This document shows positions 53,384 to 61,441 of a stretch of DNA of 64,000 nucleotides, in pieces (within the stretch, counting starts at the first letter, position 1; every line of letters starts with the position of its first letter). Source of the stretch: Butyrivibrio proteoclasticus (GTDB lineage Bacteria > Bacillota > Clostridia > Lachnospirales > Lachnospiraceae); the NCBI RefSeq assembly GCF_900115735.1, contig NZ_FOXO01000018.1, forward strand, positions 1-64,000, in the 5' to 3' direction. Under the pieces are notes generated by a model. That model was not told where the DNA came from and did not search any database. It saw only the letters and a list, made by a program, of their open reading frames with translations. The position numbers were made by a program, and so were the translations under genes.

Positions 53384-53446
53384 TACTATGAAATCGTATG
53401 TTTGTAGGATTGCGGAAATTAAGTGGAGCAATCCGTAGTATCATAA
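53378..53446 (+). repeat. Long hairpin repeat overlapping the wzm stop codon (family 2, copy 1)
   Basis: A perfect 11-bp outer stem (TTATGATACTA 53378-53388 with TAGTATCATAA 53436-53446) encloses a 7-bp inner stem (GGATTGC 53407-53413 with GCAATCC 53428-53434). The wzm stop codon lies inside the outer 5' arm. A related element is at 61350-61406, with matching TTTGTAG(A/G)ATTGCG and GCAAT(T/C)CGTA arms. Confidence 0.68.
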
Positions 53447-53467
53447 CTAATTACAACGGAGATTTGT

Positions 53468-54823
53468 ATGGATAAAGATATCGCTATAGAAGTCAAAAAT
53501 CTGACTAAAATATATAAGCTTTACGATAAACCGATTGACAGGCTTAAGGATTCTCTTGGACTTGCCGGTAAGGGTAAGTTTAAGGAGCACAGAGCACTTA
53601 ACAATGTTAGCCTTTCAGTAAAAAAAGGCGAAACTGTTGGAATCATAGGAACAAATGGTTCCGGAAAGTCTACTATCCTTAAGATAATTACAGGAGTTCT
53701 TTCTCCGACAGAGGGAGAAGTCAATGTAGACGGTCATATTTCAGCTCTTCTGGAACTGGGAGCAGGTTTTAACATGGAGTACAACGGAATTGACAACATT
53801 TACCTTAATGGTATGATGATTGGCTTTTCTGAAGAAGAAATTGAAAAGAGGATGGATGCAATCCTTGAATTTGCTGATATTGGTGATTATGTTTATCAGC
53901 CTGTTAAAACCTATTCCAGTGGTATGTTTGTACGTCTTGCTTTTGCAGTTGCCATAAACATAGATCCGGAAATTCTTATTGTTGATGAGGCTTTGTCAGT
54001 AGGAGATGTATTTTTCCAGGCTAAGTGTTATCACAAGTTTGAGGAGTTCAAAAAGAAGGGGAAGACTATTCTTTTTGTGTCTCATGATCTGTCAAGCATC
54101 AGTAAATACTGTGACAGAGCAGTTCTTTTAAATCAGGGAGTACTACTTGGCGAGGGAACTCCCAAGAAGATGATCGACATCTATAAACAGGTTCTTGTTG
54201 GACAGTATCCGCTGCCAAGCAGTGATGTGGAGAATCTTTTAGATGATGAGTCAATCAGGGAAGCGGCAGCTTCGGCTGATAAAAGAGCAGAAGCCAAGAT
54301 TAAAAAAGAAACTGATAAGTCAAAAGAAGCTTCTGAAAAAACAAATGCTCAGGAAGAGCTTTCGGATGTTGAAGCTCTTGAGTATGGTGATGGGGCAGCG
54401 GTTATCACTGAGTATTACATCACTGACAACAAGGATGTTCGCACAAACTCTATCATTAAGGGAACAGATTTTACTGTCCACATGAGAGTTAAGTTTAACA
54501 GAAATGTTTCGGCTCCTATTTTTGCCATGACCTTTAAAAATGTTATGGGTATTGAGATTACAGGCACCAATTCAATGGTTGAAAAAGCTTTTTTAGAGCC
54601 TGTAAAAGCGGGAGATGTTAAGGATATTACTTTTACTCAGAATATGTCACTTCAAGGAGGAGATTATCTTCTTAGCTTTGGAGTTACAGGTTTTGAGCAG
54701 AATGATTTTACGGTTTATCACAGACTTTACGATGCTCTTAGCGTTTCAGTAGTTTCCGACAAGAATACAGTTGGATACTATGATATGAACAGCGTATGCA
54801 AAGTCAGCGATGCCAAGAAGTAA
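53468..54823 (+). CDS. wzt: Polysaccharide ABC exporter ATPase with C-terminal Wzt domain
   Basis: The 451-residue protein has an ABC ATPase in residues 1-250: Walker A GTNGSGKS (61-68), LELGAGFNMEYNG, signature YSSGMFVRLAF (149-159), Walker B ILIVDE (169-174) and the switch SHD. After a charged Lys/Glu linker (about 255-305) the last ~145 residues form a beta-rich Wzt-C domain. In E. coli O8/O9a this domain recognises the terminal cap of the finished chain before export. The next gene is a methyltransferase-kinase fusion that could make such a cap, so a cap-recognition mechanism is plausible here. Confidence 0.92.
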   Translation: MDKDIAIEVKNLTKIYKLYDKPIDRLKDSLGLAGKGKFKEHRALNNVSLSVKKGETVGIIGTNGSGKSTILKIITGVLSPTEGEVNVDGHISALLELGAGFNMEYNGIDNIYLNGMMIGFSEEEIEKRMDAILEFADIGDYVYQPVKTYSSGMFVRLAFAVAINIDPEILIVDEALSVGDVFFQAKCYHKFEEFKKKGKTILFVSHDLSSISKYCDRAVLLNQGVLLGEGTPKKMIDIYKQVLVGQYPLPSSDVENLLDDESIREAAASADKRAEAKIKKETDKSKEASEKTNAQEELSDVEALEYGDGAAVITEYYITDNKDVRTNSIIKGTDFTVHMRVKFNRNVSAPIFAMTFKNVMGIEITGTNSMVEKAFLEPVKAGDVKDITFTQNMSLQGGDYLLSFGVTGFEQNDFTVYHRLYDALSVSVVSDKNTVGYYDMNSVCKVSDAKK

Positions 54824-54851
54824 TAGCCCAAGTATTAGAGGAACGAGCAAA

Positions 54852-57011
54852 ATGCAGGAAGAAATAAGAATCGGGGAAGTTACCCTTAACTTTAAGCATT
54901 ATTCAGGGGTTGATCTTTATAGTGACGGAGCTATTGAGAACGACCTCCTTGATATTGTTAAAAATTATAGAAAAGAAGAGTATCAGAAGATCATAGAGGA
55001 AAGGGCAAACTGGCCTATTCTCTATCATTTGTCTGACCAGAGAGCCAATATTGTTGAGTGGATTCCTATGGATCCTAATGCCAAAGTATTGGAAGTTGGA
55101 TCGGGGTGTGGCGCTATAACAGGGATGCTTTCTTCAAAGGCGGGCCAGGTTGTGGCCTGTGACCTTTCAAGAAGGCGTTCTGAGATAAATGCAATCAGGA
55201 ATCAGGATTGCTCTAATGTGACAATTCATGTGGGCAACTTTAGAGACATTGAGCCTGATCTTCCTGTAGATTTTGATTACATCTTTTTGATTGGCGTATT
55301 TGAATATGGTCAGGGCTATATAGGTACAGATAATCCTTATGAGAAGTTTTTGAGAATGCTTTCAAGACATCTTAAAAGAGGCGGTAGAATTGTCATTGCC
55401 ATTGAGAACAGGCTGGGACTAAAGTATTTTGCGGGATGTGCTGAGGATCATCTTGGCACTTATTTTACCGGAATTGAAGGGTATTCACCTGACAGCGTAG
55501 CCAAGACTTTTACCAGAAATGGTCTCATTAACATTTTCAAAAAATGTGGAATGAATGATTACCATTTCTACTATCCTTATCCTGATTATAAGCTTATGAC
55601 TCTTTTACACTCAGATTCATATCTTCCGAAATTCGGAGAGCTTCAGGATAATGTAAGAAACTTTGACAGAGACCGAATGGTTCTCTTTAATGAAAAACAT
55701 GCCTACGAGGATCTGATTAAAGATGGCATGTATCAGGATTTTGCAAATTCTTTCCTGGTTATTTTAGGACCGGGAGTTGATACCATATACAGTAAGTACA
55801 GCAATGACAGAGTGGATGAATTCAAGATCCGTACTGATATTGCAATTGACAGGGCCGGAAGAAAGATTATCAAAAAGTATCCACTGACTGAAGCGGCAAA
55901 AGAGCATGTCTTTGGCATCAGAGATGCTTATCTTGGGCTTGTTGAAAAATTCAGGGGCGGAGACCTTGAGATTAATGACTGTCAGCTTGATGAAAAAGAG
56001 GGCTGCGCCATTTTCTCTTTTGTTAACGGCGTTCCGCTTTCTTCCCTTCTTGATGAGTACATAGATAAGGATGACATTGAAGGATTCTATGCTCTTATTA
56101 ATGAGTACTACCGCAGGATAAGGTATAAAGAGAATTATCCGGTCTCAGATTATGACCTTATTTTCTCAAATATTATGGTTAATGGTCCTATTTGGACTAT
56201 AATAGATTATGAATGGACTTATGGTAAATGTATCCCTGCAAAAGAGCAGATGTGGAGAGCGCTTTATTGCTATAGGTTAGAGGACAGGAAAAGAGAGAGA
56301 TTTGATCCAAAGCCTATATTTAACAGGATTGGAATCACTGAAAAAGAGATACAGGTTCTTCTTGATGAGGAGAATGCTTTCCAAAAATATGTGACCGGAA
56401 ACAGAAAGTCTATGGTTGAAATTTGGAAAGAAATAGGCCGAAAGGTAATTGTGCCTAAGGAAGTGACTTTGGAGGCACAGAATGCGGCAAGACCTGCGGA
56501 TGTTATCCAGATCTACATTGATGAAGGCTATGGATACTCTGAGGATGAATCAATTTTTCCGGAAGAGCAGTATGATGAGAAAAATACTGTGAATCTTGAT
56601 ATCAGAGTTAATTCTGATTGTAAGGTAATACGAATTGATCCCGCGTTTACATCATGTGTGGTGACTATTGTTGATGCTTCATGGAATGGTACTACCATTT
56701 CAGAGGGCGGAGCTGATATAGATATATATCCTGTCAATGGACAGTGGATTTCTGATGATTCTTTTGTATTTAACAGTGACGACCCTAATATTGAGTTCAG
56801 ACTTACAAGCAACAGACTCAGTATTCAGGAGAGAAATCATCTTAAGGTGACTCTTTTGACGACTTTGATTCCAAGGAATGCTGCAGATGCTATCGCAAAC
56901 TCGATTCCTCAGATGACAGGATTTGAGCCAAAAGAGAACATCATTAAAAAAATCGGGAAAAAGATAATCAGTAAGCGTGATGAGTTATACTATAAAGACG
57001 ACGAGGAGTAA
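54852..57011 (+). CDS. Methyltransferase-kinase fusion, WbdD-like candidate chain terminator
   Basis: The 719-residue protein has a class I SAM methyltransferase domain (about 55-230, EVGSGCG at 81-87, acidic end ACDLS) followed by a kinase-like domain (about 340-500). The latter has RKIIKKY as the beta3 lysine, FVNGVPL as hinge, DYDLIFSN with Asp435 and Asn440, and IDYEW with Asp452, spaced as in aminoglycoside-phosphotransferase-like kinases. A beta-rich tail ends the protein. E. coli WbdD joins the same two activities and caps the O-antigen chain recognised by Wzt-C. Adjacent Wzm/Wzt supports this role here. The ATG at 54852 follows AGAGGAACG. Confidence 0.78.
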   Translation: MQEEIRIGEVTLNFKHYSGVDLYSDGAIENDLLDIVKNYRKEEYQKIIEERANWPILYHLSDQRANIVEWIPMDPNAKVLEVGSGCGAITGMLSSKAGQVVACDLSRRRSEINAIRNQDCSNVTIHVGNFRDIEPDLPVDFDYIFLIGVFEYGQGYIGTDNPYEKFLRMLSRHLKRGGRIVIAIENRLGLKYFAGCAEDHLGTYFTGIEGYSPDSVAKTFTRNGLINIFKKCGMNDYHFYYPYPDYKLMTLLHSDSYLPKFGELQDNVRNFDRDRMVLFNEKHAYEDLIKDGMYQDFANSFLVILGPGVDTIYSKYSNDRVDEFKIRTDIAIDRAGRKIIKKYPLTEAAKEHVFGIRDAYLGLVEKFRGGDLEINDCQLDEKEGCAIFSFVNGVPLSSLLDEYIDKDDIEGFYALINEYYRRIRYKENYPVSDYDLIFSNIMVNGPIWTIIDYEWTYGKCIPAKEQMWRALYCYRLEDRKRERFDPKPIFNRIGITEKEIQVLLDEENAFQKYVTGNRKSMVEIWKEIGRKVIVPKEVTLEAQNAARPADVIQIYIDEGYGYSEDESIFPEEQYDEKNTVNLDIRVNSDCKVIRIDPAFTSCVVTIVDASWNGTTISEGGADIDIYPVNGQWISDDSFVFNSDDPNIEFRLTSNRLSIQERNHLKVTLLTTLIPRNAADAIANSIPQMTGFEPKENIIKKIGKKIISKRDELYYKDDEE

Positions 57012-57021
57012 ATAAAGGGGA

Positions 57022-59133
57022 ATGCTTAAAGACCTGGCAAAAAGTGCTCTGATAAAATTGAATGTAATTAAATACAACAGAACTGTTAATGCTAAGTCTT
57101 CAGCTTATGATAAATGGCAGAAAGCCATTGAAAAACAGCCTGTTGTTAAGGCAGATGCGCCTGTCATTATGGAGACTCTGGAAACAGGAGAGGTTGTGCC
57201 TTACAAAAAGCCTGATCCAAAGGTAAAGATAATTACCTATTCCAAGGTGTGGGACGTATCCGGTATTAATGGTGATGCGAATACTATCTACATCTTTGCA
57301 AGCAACAGGGGCAAACTTACCAAAAGAGCTGCAGAGGTCATTAAGCAGTACTTTATTGCTCATCCGGAGCACAATGTAGTTTACGGAGACGAAGATGAAA
57401 TTGGAACCAGAGGCAAATATATTCACCCATATTTCAAGCCCGATTGGTCTCCGGACTCTTATTTGAATGCTTTCTATATAGGCAGCATTTTTGCATGCCG
57501 TTCAGAAACCCTGCATGCAGCTTCGACGGAATATGATAATGCCGTAAGGATGCTTGGTGGTGTTTCCAACAAAAAAAATACACCAGAGCAGATTGGACTT
57601 GAGGCATCGCTTCTTGCAGCAGATGTCCTGTTTTGTATGCTGGCAATTCATGAGAGGGCTTTTGCAAAAAGAACCGGCATGGAACTTCCAATTGGTCATA
57701 TCAATGAGGTGTTATTCCATCGAAGTGGTGAGCAGGAGGTCTTTTACGGAAGATCGTTTCATAATTCAAAACATATGCTGTTAAAGCCTGCTACAGTCAG
57801 TATTATAATTCCGTCCAAGGATCATCCGGATATTCTCCAGCAATGTGTTGACTCTATAATTGAGACAACAAGTGATGAGAATATCAAATATGAAATAGTG
57901 ATAATAGATAATGGGTCATCTGCTGCAAACAGGATCAAGTACGGAGCATATTGCGGCCGTATTTCTCGTAAGAATGGCCTCACTAAAATAAACTATATTT
58001 ATAAACTTCAGGAGTTTAATTTCTCGGCTATGTGTAATCAGGGCGTGAGAAATTCAACAGGAGAATATCTCCTTTTCCTAAATGATGATATTGAAGCTAA
58101 AAAGGATGGTTGGCTTCGTGAGATGCTTTCCCAGGCACAGCTTGGCCATGTGGGAGCCGTTGGAGCAAAGCTTATTTACCCTGACACAGATTTAATCCAG
58201 CATGCAGGAATAGCCAATGTAAGACGAGGTCCTGTTCACAAACTGCAGAAAATGCATGATGTGAAGAACCACTATTTTGGCTATAACAGAGGTGTTCACA
58301 ACAATATTGGTGTTACTGCAGCATGTCTTTTGATAAGCAGGAAAAAATATAATGATATCGGAGGCTTCCCTGAGGAGCTGAAGGTGGCTTTTAATGATGT
58401 GGATTTCTGTTACTCTGTGATAGAGGCAGGCTACTACAATGTTTGCTGCAATCATATTTATCTTTATCATCATGAGTCACTTACAAGGGGAATTGATAAT
58501 CTTGACCCCAAAAAGATGGAAAGGCTTGGGCGTGAAGGTGATACGCTCATGAGACGCCATTCGCATCTATACAATTTTGATCCGTTCTATAGTCCGCATC
58601 TTACTGAAGATGAGACTATTTCTGCAATTATACCGAAAGAGGATTATACTCCGGTTGAAGATATTCCGTATAGTCGTATTACATCGCACGAAAATGGAAT
58701 AGAAGGAGTTAGAGAAGATCAGTGCCTGAGGATTGGTTGTGAGTACAATGGAACTTTAGACAACTGGTTGTATGGTGTTACCGCTGAGGGCAATGATGCC
58801 GGGTATTATTTAAAGGGCTATAGTTTTGTTATTGGTTCTGATAATGCCATTTTTGAAAAGCAGCTTCTTTTGCGCCTTGTGGAGAGGCACGAAAACGGCG
58901 CCGGTCCTACTGATAATAAGGTTTATACCGTTCCTCTTTACACGTGGTACAGGCCTGATATCATGATAAGACTTCAGGATCAGGTTAACGTTGACCTGAC
59001 AGGGTACAAGGTAAAGATAAAAAAAGGTGACCTTGCACCGGGGTATTATCAGATCGGTATGCTTGCTGTTGATAAGACCAGTCGCCTTAAACTGGTGAAT
59101 TGGGTACCCAATATTCTTAACGTGAAAGAGTGA
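57022..59133 (+). CDS. Large GT2 glycosyltransferase with degenerate N-terminal GT-like domain
   Basis: The 703-residue protein has an N-terminal region (about 70-240) that resembles the second half of a GT2 fold (YGDEDEIG near 122-128, then PYFKPDWSPDSYL) but lacks a normal nucleotide-binding start. A full GT2 domain follows from residue 259 (VSIIIPSKDHP, LFLNDDIE, a late VDFCYSVIEAGY and HHESLTRG), and a beta-rich C-terminal domain (about 565-700) ends it. It probably elongates the glycan in the cytoplasm; rhamnosyltransferases often look like this. Two genes of similar design follow. Confidence 0.82.
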   Translation: MLKDLAKSALIKLNVIKYNRTVNAKSSAYDKWQKAIEKQPVVKADAPVIMETLETGEVVPYKKPDPKVKIITYSKVWDVSGINGDANTIYIFASNRGKLTKRAAEVIKQYFIAHPEHNVVYGDEDEIGTRGKYIHPYFKPDWSPDSYLNAFYIGSIFACRSETLHAASTEYDNAVRMLGGVSNKKNTPEQIGLEASLLAADVLFCMLAIHERAFAKRTGMELPIGHINEVLFHRSGEQEVFYGRSFHNSKHMLLKPATVSIIIPSKDHPDILQQCVDSIIETTSDENIKYEIVIIDNGSSAANRIKYGAYCGRISRKNGLTKINYIYKLQEFNFSAMCNQGVRNSTGEYLLFLNDDIEAKKDGWLREMLSQAQLGHVGAVGAKLIYPDTDLIQHAGIANVRRGPVHKLQKMHDVKNHYFGYNRGVHNNIGVTAACLLISRKKYNDIGGFPEELKVAFNDVDFCYSVIEAGYYNVCCNHIYLYHHESLTRGIDNLDPKKMERLGREGDTLMRRHSHLYNFDPFYSPHLTEDETISAIIPKEDYTPVEDIPYSRITSHENGIEGVREDQCLRIGCEYNGTLDNWLYGVTAEGNDAGYYLKGYSFVIGSDNAIFEKQLLLRLVERHENGAGPTDNKVYTVPLYTWYRPDIMIRLQDQVNVDLTGYKVKIKKGDLAPGYYQIGMLAVDKTSRLKLVNWVPNILNVKE

Positions 59134-59148
59134 GATTTAGGAGTAGTA

Positions 59149-61209
59149 ATGAGTGATATTGATTTTAAGTCTGCATATGAGAAAGAAAAGCTTAAGAGTG
59201 CAGAGCTGGCCAGCAGAATAGCTGAGCTTGAGGATAAGAATCAGGAGCTTCAGTTTAAGCTGGACAGGATTAAGAATAATCCCATATGGAAGGCTTCAAC
59301 TCCTGCCAGAAATACCATGCACTGGGTGATCAGGCAAAGAGACAGGATTAGAAATCAGGGATCTTTAAAAGGAGTCATTGCCAAGATAAAGTACAAGCAG
59401 ATTGAGAAAAAGGCAATGACTCACTACGGAACTGAAAGCTTTCCAAGTGAAGAGACCAGGAAAGAGCAGGAAAATACAAGGTTTGAATATGCACCGCTTA
59501 TTTCCATCCTTGTGCCTTTATACAACACTCCTGAGAAATTTTTGAGGGACATGATTGAGTCAGTTTTGACTCAGACATATTCTAACTGGCAGCTTTGTCT
59601 TGCTGATGGTTCTGATGCTGAACATATTGAACTTGTGTCAAGGATTGTTAAGGAGTATCAGGATAAGGATTTAGATAATGGAGCCGGAAAAAGATTAAAG
59701 AATAGAATCAGTTACATGAAGCTTGAGAAAAATGAGGGTATTTCAGGTAATACCAACCATTGTCTTGAGTTGGCAGAGGGTGAATATATAGGTCTTTTTG
59801 ATCATGATGATATTCTTCATCCGGAAGTTCTTTATTGGTATGTAAAGGCGATTAATGAGGAAAAGGCAGATTATCTTTACTGTGATGAGACGACCTTCAA
59901 GGGTGATGACATCAATAAGATGATCACTATGCATTTTAAGCCTGATTATGCAATTGACAATTTAAGGGCTAATAACTATATTTGCCATTTCAGTGTTTTT
60001 AAAAGAACTCTTTTAGAGGGAACAGAACTCTTTAGAACTAAGTTTGATGGAAGTCAGGACCACGACATGATTCTTCGTCTGACTGACAGAGCGCAGCATA
60101 TCGTTCATATTCCAAAGCTTTTGTACTACTGGAGATCCCACGCGGGGTCGGTTGCTTCAGATATCAATGCAAAACCATATGCCATTGAGGCTGCAAAGGG
60201 CGCGGTTGCTGATCACTTAAGGCGACACGGTTACGATCACTTTAAGATTTCAAGCACCAGAGCTTTTGAGACAATCTTTAAGATTTCATATGAGGTTGTG
60301 GGAACGCCCAAGATAAGCATTGTAATTCCAAACTGTGAGCATGCAGAAGACCTTAAGAGATGTATAGATTCAATTTATGAGAAATCTGTTTACGACAATT
60401 ACGAGATAATCGTTGTTGAGAATGGCAGCAAGGGTTCAGAAATAAAGGGCTATTACGAAGAACTTAAGAATGGCTCATTAAAAGATATAGTGAAGGTGGT
60501 TGATTTCTACGAGAATGGTCTTCATTTAAATGCGGATGGCTCAAAGCCGGCGTTTAACTATTCAGCAGTTGTAAACTATGGAGTTTCAAAATCTACCGGT
60601 GAATACATAGTTCTTTTGAACAATGATACTCAGGTTATAACGGTTAACTGGATGGAAGAGCTGCTTATGTACGCTCAGAGAAGTGATGTTGGAGCAGTTG
60701 GTGCAAAGCTTTATTTCCCTGACAGAAAGATTCAACATGCTGGCGTAGTGCTTAAGCTTGGTGCACACAGAACAGCAGGCCATTCACATTATGGCCAGGC
60801 AGGTATGAACCTTGGATACATGGGACGACTTTGCTATGCTCAGGATGTCAGCGCTGTTACAGGCGCATGCCTTATGGTGAGCAGGGCAAAATATGATGAG
60901 GTTGGCGGCTTTGATGAAGGTTTTAGAGTAAGTCTTAATGATGTGGACTTTTGTTTAAAGCTTCGTGACAAGGGATATCTGAATGTATTTACTCCATTTG
61001 CCGAGCTTTATCACTATGAGTCATTGTCAAGGGGACTTGACCTTGAAGGTGAAAATGCAAAGCGCTACGAGGCAGAGTCAGAGCACTTCAGAACAAAATG
61101 GAAGGCAGTACTTGATAAGGGTGATCCATACTACAATCCGAACTTCTCACTTGATAGAAGTGATTTTAGTTTAAATGTAGAGGGCTATTCAAGCTTAAGA
61201 GTACAGTAA
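59149..61209 (+). CDS. Two-domain GT2 glycosyltransferase
   Basis: The 686-residue protein starts with a coiled-coil (about 5-45, ending NNPIWKAS). It then carries two complete GT2 domains: the first from residue 118 (ISILVPLYNTPEKF, FDHDDILHP, YCDETTF) and the second from residue 388 (ISIVIPNCEHAED, LLNNDTQV, DVDFCLKLRDKGY, HYESLSRG). Such dual enzymes can add two different sugars or the same sugar in two linkages during chain growth. AGGAGT precedes the ATG. It belongs to the Wzm/Wzt-linked cytoplasmic assembly group. Confidence 0.88.
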   Translation: MSDIDFKSAYEKEKLKSAELASRIAELEDKNQELQFKLDRIKNNPIWKASTPARNTMHWVIRQRDRIRNQGSLKGVIAKIKYKQIEKKAMTHYGTESFPSEETRKEQENTRFEYAPLISILVPLYNTPEKFLRDMIESVLTQTYSNWQLCLADGSDAEHIELVSRIVKEYQDKDLDNGAGKRLKNRISYMKLEKNEGISGNTNHCLELAEGEYIGLFDHDDILHPEVLYWYVKAINEEKADYLYCDETTFKGDDINKMITMHFKPDYAIDNLRANNYICHFSVFKRTLLEGTELFRTKFDGSQDHDMILRLTDRAQHIVHIPKLLYYWRSHAGSVASDINAKPYAIEAAKGAVADHLRRHGYDHFKISSTRAFETIFKISYEVVGTPKISIVIPNCEHAEDLKRCIDSIYEKSVYDNYEIIVVENGSKGSEIKGYYEELKNGSLKDIVKVVDFYENGLHLNADGSKPAFNYSAVVNYGVSKSTGEYIVLLNNDTQVITVNWMEELLMYAQRSDVGAVGAKLYFPDRKIQHAGVVLKLGAHRTAGHSHYGQAGMNLGYMGRLCYAQDVSAVTGACLMVSRAKYDEVGGFDEGFRVSLNDVDFCLKLRDKGYLNVFTPFAELYHYESLSRGLDLEGENAKRYEAESEHFRTKWKAVLDKGDPYYNPNFSLDRSDFSLNVEGYSSLRVQ

Positions 61210-61220
61210 TCGGCTTTATG

Positions 61221-61229
61221 TGATATAAT
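61221..61229 (+). promoter_or_regulatory. Extended -10 promoter for phosphoglucomutase
   Basis: TGATATAAT is a perfect extended -10 (TGnTATAAT). A start just downstream would give a leader of about 200 nt before the ATG at 61442. Confidence 0.55.
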
Positions 61230-61247
61230 ATTATGATGGAGGCGTCA

Positions 61248-61293
61248 AAAGTCGAAAATGCGTACATGCTTGCATGTTAAGCATTTTGACTTT
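61248..61293. repeat. Long imperfect inverted repeat in the phosphoglucomutase leader
   Basis: AAAGTC, AAAATGC and ACATGC pair with GCATGT, GCATTTT and GACTTT around a two-base centre, with single short interruptions. This gives a 19-pair hairpin in the untranslated leader. Confidence 0.65.
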
Positions 61294-61349
61294 ATGAACC
61301 GAACAAATATGAGAAATAAACAATTTACGTAGTAAATTAGCGGTTTCCG

Positions 61350-61406
61350 GATATTTGTAGAATTGCGAGAGTTTCGAAGAAACGACGCAATTCGTATATC
61401 ATATTA
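61350..61406. repeat. Hairpin repeat in the phosphoglucomutase leader (family 2, copy 2)
   Basis: GAATTGCG (61360-61367) pairs with CGCAATTC (61386-61393), with an inner GTTTC/GAAAC stem (61371-61375 with 61379-61383) and an outer GATAT/ATATC. The arms match the element at 53378-53446, and the inner pair changes from G-C there to A-T here while staying paired. Confidence 0.65.
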
Positions 61407-61441
61407 TCGGTTTTAATTTCAAAATTTAGGAGGAAAGATAT

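Noticed and set aside
54852..57011. Reading the methyltransferase-kinase protein as a plain methyltransferase
   Set aside because: The second half has ordered kinase landmarks (lysine strand, hinge, Asp-x4-Asn, Asp) at normal spacing, which a single-domain reading would ignore.
61210..61441. Known riboswitch in the phosphoglucomutase leader
   Set aside because: The hairpins do not match any aptamer consensus I can recognise; only an unclassified structured leader is supported.
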